Shown: in pieces, positions 63,032 to 64,000 of the stretch
Position numbering within the stretch: position 1 is the first letter of the stretch
How the letters are laid out: each line of letters begins with the position of its first letter
Notes under the pieces: model-generated
The model's database searches: none
What the model was told of the DNA's origin: nothing
Seen by the model: only the letters and a program-made list of their open reading frames with translations
Origin: Curtobacterium sp. TC1
GTDB lineage: Bacteria; Actinomycetota; Actinomycetes; Actinomycetales; Microbacteriaceae
Assembly (NCBI RefSeq): GCF_019844075.1
Contig: NZ_CP081964.1
Location: 1,736,001-1,800,000, forward strand
Length of the DNA: 64,000 bases
Direction: 5' to 3'
Translations under genes and position numbers: made by a program

Positions 63032-63675
63032 CAGCGTTCCTGTCCCGCGAGGACCCGGAGACCCTCGACGATCGCGGCCACGCCCGACTTCTGCACCGAC
63101 TGGGAGACCGCTGACGGCGTGATGCCCTCGGCCGCGGCGATCTGCGCCTGGGTCCGGCCCTGGACGAGTCCGAGCGCGATGCGTCGGGCCCGTGGTGTCA
63201 GGCGGGCCACGACGTGGTCGCGGCTGAGGAAGTAGGCGTTCACGAGTCGCTCCTCGGTGCCGTGGCGGTCGTCGGACGCGTGGAACCACGACCGGAGGAA
63301 GGACGTCCGGCCGTCTTCGCGGCGGTGCGTCTCGTTGATGGCGTCGCGGGCGGACCACCACGCCGGGCCGTCCTGGAGCGGGCCGCTCGTACCGGAGCCG
63401 ACGGTCCGCACGGTCCCGCGCCCCATCCCGAGTCGGACCTGCACCGTCGGCGGCAGCGCGAGCATCGCGGCGGTGCTGGCGACGAGCGCGTCGGTGAGCG
63501 TTGCGTAGATCACCTGGAACTCGTCGCCGACGGTCGCGTGCACCGGGTCCACCGGGGTGACGTCGGTCGTCTCGCGGAACGCCCGCTCGACGTCGCGCTG
63601 TGCGGCGGGGCGGTCGTCGAGCGTGCGGGAGTCGACGAGATCGAGGATCACGGCGTAGATGGGCTCGTCCGACAT
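63031..63675 (-). CDS. SatD family protein with C-terminal HTH
   Basis: 214 aa. N-terminal part: YAVILDLVDSRTLDDR, VGDEFQVIYATLTDALV, VRLGMGRGTVRT, LQDGPAWWSARDAI, the SatD-family blocks. C-terminal ~60 residues form a helix-turn-helix (LTPRARRIALGLVQGRTQAQ, GITPSAVSQSVQKSG), so it may regulate its own operon. The name comes from the sat genes of Streptococcus mutans (acid tolerance); molecular role is unknown. TACACT lies 6 nt before ATG 63675 (leaderless). Confidence 0.85.
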   Translation of the reverse strand: MSDEPIYAVILDLVDSRTLDDRPAAQRDVERAFRETTDVTPVDPVHATVGDEFQVIYATLTDALVASTAAMLALPPTVQVRLGMGRGTVRTVGSGTSGPLQDGPAWWSARDAINETHRREDGRTSFLRSWFHASDDRHGTEERLVNAYFLSRDHVVARLTPRARRIALGLVQGRTQAQIAAAEGITPSAVSQSVQKSGVAAIVEGLRVLAGQER

Positions 63676-63681
63676 GGGTTA

Positions 63682-63687
63682 AGTGTA
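63682..63687 (-). promoter_or_regulatory. -10 box of the satD pair, overlapping an inverted repeat
   Basis: TACACT on the minus strand, 6 nt before the ATG. It lies within TAAG-CCGTACA-CTTA, a short inverted repeat that could be an autoregulatory operator. Confidence 0.45.
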
Positions 63688-63772
63688 CGGCTTACTATCG
63701 GCGAAATGAAGCCGAGCGCTGAACTAGCTCGCGACCGGGCTGTCCAGCGCAACGATACGGGGGATCGACCTC

Positions 63773-63778
63773 TAGGAT
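63773..63778 (+). promoter_or_regulatory. -10 box of tRNA-Val
   Basis: TAGGAT ends 8 nt before the mature tRNA 5' end, leaving almost no leader to remove. Confidence 0.5.
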
Positions 63779-63786
63779 CGAGTCGC

Positions 63787-63859
63787 GGGCTCTTAGCTCA
63801 GTTGGTAGAGCACTTCGTTTACACCGAAGTGGTCGGCGGTTCGAGCCCGCCAGAGCCCA
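63787..63859 (+). tRNA. tRNA-Val (TAC)
   Basis: 73 nt. Acceptor GGGCTCT pairs with AGAGCCC, discriminator A. Anticodon stem CTTCG/CGAAG around TTTACAC gives anticodon TAC. D-arm AGCTCAGTTGGTAGAGC; T-arm GGCGG-TTCGAGC-CCGCC. CCA is not encoded. Confidence 0.96.
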
Positions 63860-63886
63860 CCGCAGACGCGATCACGGGGGAGTCCG

Positions 63887-64000
63887 ATGAACGGCCGACG
63901 ACACGAACCGGTCCGACAGCACTCGGTTGACTTCCTGCCGGGAACGAGTGGGAACCCGGTCGCGCCGTTCCAGCGCGACCACCAGCCCGGACAGGGTCCC
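63887..64000 (+). CDS. Start of an unidentified protein (runs off the right edge)
   Basis: Open frame from ATG 63887 to the window end, 38 codons, beginning MNGRRHEPVRQHSVDFLPG. ACGGGGGAG (63874-63882) is a well-placed ribosome-binding site. It begins 27 nt after tRNA-Val. Too short to assign; codon use is compatible with coding. Confidence 0.5.
   Translation, partial: MNGRRHEPVRQHSVDFLPGTSGNPVAPFQRDHQPGQGP

Noticed and set aside
63787..63859. Integration site at tRNA-Val
   Set aside because: No integrase within the visible window; only 140 bp follow, so it cannot be assessed further.

Overview
The window is chromosomal DNA of a high-GC actinobacterium (roughly 70% GC by eye), most likely Microbacteriaceae and Curtobacterium-like. 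The evidence is the actinobacterial order hrcA-dnaJ-rsmE-HIT-phoH-ybeY-corC-era, the order aceE / PucR-type regulator / fabD-fabH-acpP-fabF next to a DUF3145 gene, frequent GTG starts, 4-nt stop/start overlaps, and many genes that look leaderless (a TANNNT box 6-7 nt before the start codon). Taxonomy is inference; no rRNA gene is present. I see no prophage, insertion sequence or CRISPR array.  Layout. 1-8 kb: heat-shock repressor and ribosome/tRNA maintenance operon. 7.6-11.8 kb: two-component system plus an FtsX-type ABC exporter. 12.1-14 kb: leuA behind a leucine-rich leader peptide. 14.2-25.7 kb: recO, uppS, a LysR/aminotransferase pair, glyS, a DsbA-like oxidoreductase, a YbaK protein, dus, dgt and dnaG. 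26-34 kb: oligopeptide-type ABC operon with strong internal hairpins, an orphan ATPase and a 2-hydroxyacid dehydrogenase. 34-41.8 kb: tRNA-Asn, a membrane glycosyltransferase, def, transporters, a GT4 glycosyltransferase, a CAT-anticodon tRNA, DUF1684 and DUF3145. 41.9-49.6 kb: FAS-II and pyruvate dehydrogenase E1 on the minus strand. 49.9-51.3 kb: peroxiredoxin and an alpha/beta hydrolase. 51.5-58.7 kb: an unusual carrier-protein cluster. 58.7-64 kb: a lipoprotein, an aldo/keto reductase, a DUF559-type nuclease gene flanked by repeats, a SatD pair and tRNA-Val.  The most interesting locus is 51.5-58.7 kb. A minus-strand operon with 4-nt overlaps encodes a 95-aa carrier protein, an acyl-CoA-dehydrogenase-like flavoprotein, a class II aminoacyl-tRNA-synthetase-derived amino acid:carrier-protein ligase and a tandem alpha/beta hydrolase. 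It sits next to its own AcpS-type phosphopantetheinyl transferase and a divergent nitroreductase plus PaaK-like adenylating enzyme pair. Together these could load an amino acid on the carrier, oxidise it there, couple or tailor it and release it: a small non-NRPS biosynthetic system whose product I cannot name.  Second in interest is a dispersed intergenic repeat family. Three copies of about 91 bp and two shorter ones are bounded by GCCGAGGTTCC inverted ends. Two of the full copies flank the DUF559-type nuclease gene at 61.1-62.0 kb. Several GC-rich perfect hairpins, a recurrent GGGCCTCC/GGAGGCCC motif and two tandem duplications of gene 3' ends complete the picture.
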